DNA of 64,000 nucleotides from Agrobacterium tumefaciens (lineage in GTDB: Bacteria > Pseudomonadota > Alphaproteobacteria > Rhizobiales > Rhizobiaceae): contig NZ_JXQV01000030.1 in the NCBI RefSeq assembly GCF_000834635.1, positions 248,001-312,000 of the forward strand, written 5' to 3'. Of the stretch, positions 63,190 through 64,000 are shown one piece after another. Under the pieces are notes generated by a model. The model searched no databases, was not told the DNA's origin, and saw nothing but the letters and a program-made list of their open reading frames with translations. The translations under genes and the position numbers were made by a program. The stretch's first letter is position 1. Each line of letters starts with the position of its first letter.

Positions 63190-64000
63190 TTGGCGAAAAT
63201 TGTGATCTCAGCATTTGCAGGCGAGAAGCCCCTGATACTTCCACGTCTGCTACCCGAAACGGCGGCGACCGAAGCCATTGGGGTCCGCCTCGATGATGGA
63301 GGGCTGACGCCCATAAATGGTTCCCTGCTAACGGGCGAAACGGTTTCTGCGAACGGCAAAACAATCTACCGCCACCAAAACACATGGCTGTCGTGGCCGG
63401 GCGTGATTGATGCCGTTCCCGGCCCTGTCGCGCAGGACCGTCTCTATTTCACCGGCGATGGCGTACCGAAGATGCGCGTCGGCGGTGTGACCTATCCGTT
63501 GAAGGTACAGCGCCCCGCCGCGGCGGTTGTCGCCGCTGTGAGCGGCACCGGTACTGGAGACGTCCAAAGCCGAACCTATGTCTACACCTACGTCACAAGC
63601 TTTGGTGAAGAAACCGCACCGTCTCCCGGCTCTGTGATTGTCGATTGGAAGCCGGGTCAGACCGTGACCCTGAGCGGCTTAGCGGGCCCGCCTGCAGGCC
63701 GCGCTATCACCCTACAGCGCATCTACCGGTCACAGACAGGATCGAGCGGAACTTATCTGTACCTAATCGCAGAACGGGCAGCCAGCGCGGCGAACTTCGT
63801 CGACACCGTCGCCGTTGATGCCTTTCAAGAAGCCTTGCCTTCTGCTGGCTGGGACGAGCCCCCGGACACGCTGACCGGTATTACCTCGATGCCGAACGGC
63901 ATGATGGCAGCGTTTATTGGCCGGGACGTCTACTTCGCCGAACCATGGCGGCCACACACATGGCCTGAGAAATACGTTATGACCTGCGACAGCGACGTTG
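63190..64000 (+). CDS. Phage structural protein (3' end cut by window edge)
   Basis: Frame open from TTG 63190 (TTG 63187 alternative; AGGAG at 63178-63182) to the end of the window, at least 270 residues. Begins LAKIVISAFAGEKPLILPRLL; the middle has YVYTYVTSFGEETAPSPGS (fibronectin-like linker) and the last visible part NGMMAAFIGRDVYFAEPWRP and WPEKYVM, a pattern seen in virion proteins of short-tailed prophages. Exact role unknown. Confidence 0.82.
   Translation, partial: MAKIVISAFAGEKPLILPRLLPETAATEAIGVRLDDGGLTPINGSLLTGETVSANGKTIYRHQNTWLSWPGVIDAVPGPVAQDRLYFTGDGVPKMRVGGVTYPLKVQRPAAAVVAAVSGTGTGDVQSRTYVYTYVTSFGEETAPSPGSVIVDWKPGQTVTLSGLAGPPAGRAITLQRIYRSQTGSSGTYLYLIAERAASAANFVDTVAVDAFQEALPSAGWDEPPDTLTGITSMPNGMMAAFIGRDVYFAEPWRPHTWPEKYVMTCDSDV

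Larger units (their letters stand above)
52611..64000 (+). mobile_element. Prophage, left part (right end outside window)
   Basis: Begins behind tRNA-Ser with a tyrosine integrase, then lysis genes on the minus strand and capsid, adaptor and tail genes on the plus strand, continuing past the window edge. The N4-gp56 capsid type and short adaptors fit a tailed phage, probably short-tailed. Terminase, portal and repressor are absent from the visible 11.4 kb. The second attachment site, a copy of the tRNA 3' end, is expected to the right. Confidence 0.93.

Overview
The window is chromosomal DNA of an alphaproteobacterium of the Rhizobiaceae, most likely the Agrobacterium/Rhizobium group. The evidence is the gene order (lpdA-lipA next to a pyruvate dehydrogenase locus, the block dusB(nifR3)-ntrB-ntrC-ntrY-ntrX-trkA-hfq-hflX, and the block rlpA-dacF-tmk-holB-metG-tatD-metallo-hydrolase), the ispDF fusion, and the protein sequences themselves. 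About 52.5 kb is ordinary core chromosome. The last 11.4 kb is the left part of a prophage.

Layout. 1-8.2 kb: end of a hydrolase gene, lpdA, lipA, an AraC regulator with an EamA exporter, ratA, pncC, ispDF. 8.4-19.2 kb: nitrogen and redox signalling (dusB, ntrBC, ntrYX), potassium control (trkA), RNA chaperone Hfq and GTPase HflX. 19.2-25.9 kb: MazG and a deaminase facing away from a sulfite-reduction and siroheme operon (cysG, DUF2849, cysI, DUF934) followed by fpr. 25.9-32.6 kb: an MFS carrier and the glycine cleavage operon gcvT-gcvH-gcvP behind a promoter and a tandem glycine riboswitch. 32.6-35.3 kb: a periplasmic copper-handling group. 35.4-38.9 kb: crcB, an RluA-type pseudouridine synthase, a HAD phosphatase and an ATP12 chaperone. 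38.9-45.7 kb: fghA, small conserved genes, a TetR regulator divergent from a secreted hydrolase with a likely shared operator, an unusual CLC channel and a metallo-hydrolase. 45.7-52.3 kb: tatD, metG, holB, tmk, a D,D-carboxypeptidase homologue and rlpA. 52.5 kb: tRNA-Ser(UGA), the apparent prophage attachment site.

Prophage (52.6 kb to the right edge). It begins with a P4-type tyrosine integrase directly behind the intact tRNA-Ser. Next comes a solitary two-zinc-ribbon protein of unknown role, then a reverse-strand lysis group (GH108 endolysin with a C-terminal membrane anchor, a 3TM holin, a second membrane protein and a 36-residue membrane peptide). The structural genes then run forward: N4-gp56-type capsid, small head or adaptor proteins, tail-fibre proteins and a tail assembly protein. 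A last structural gene is cut by the window edge. No terminase, portal or repressor is visible in this arm.

Most promising leads: the zinc-ribbon cargo gene with an R-x4-H motif; the tiny lysis-locus peptide; the odd prophage order; a 13-bp element shared by the cysG and fpr upstream regions; repeated operators at the TetR/hydrolase junction; and a carboxypeptidase homologue that has lost the KTG motif.
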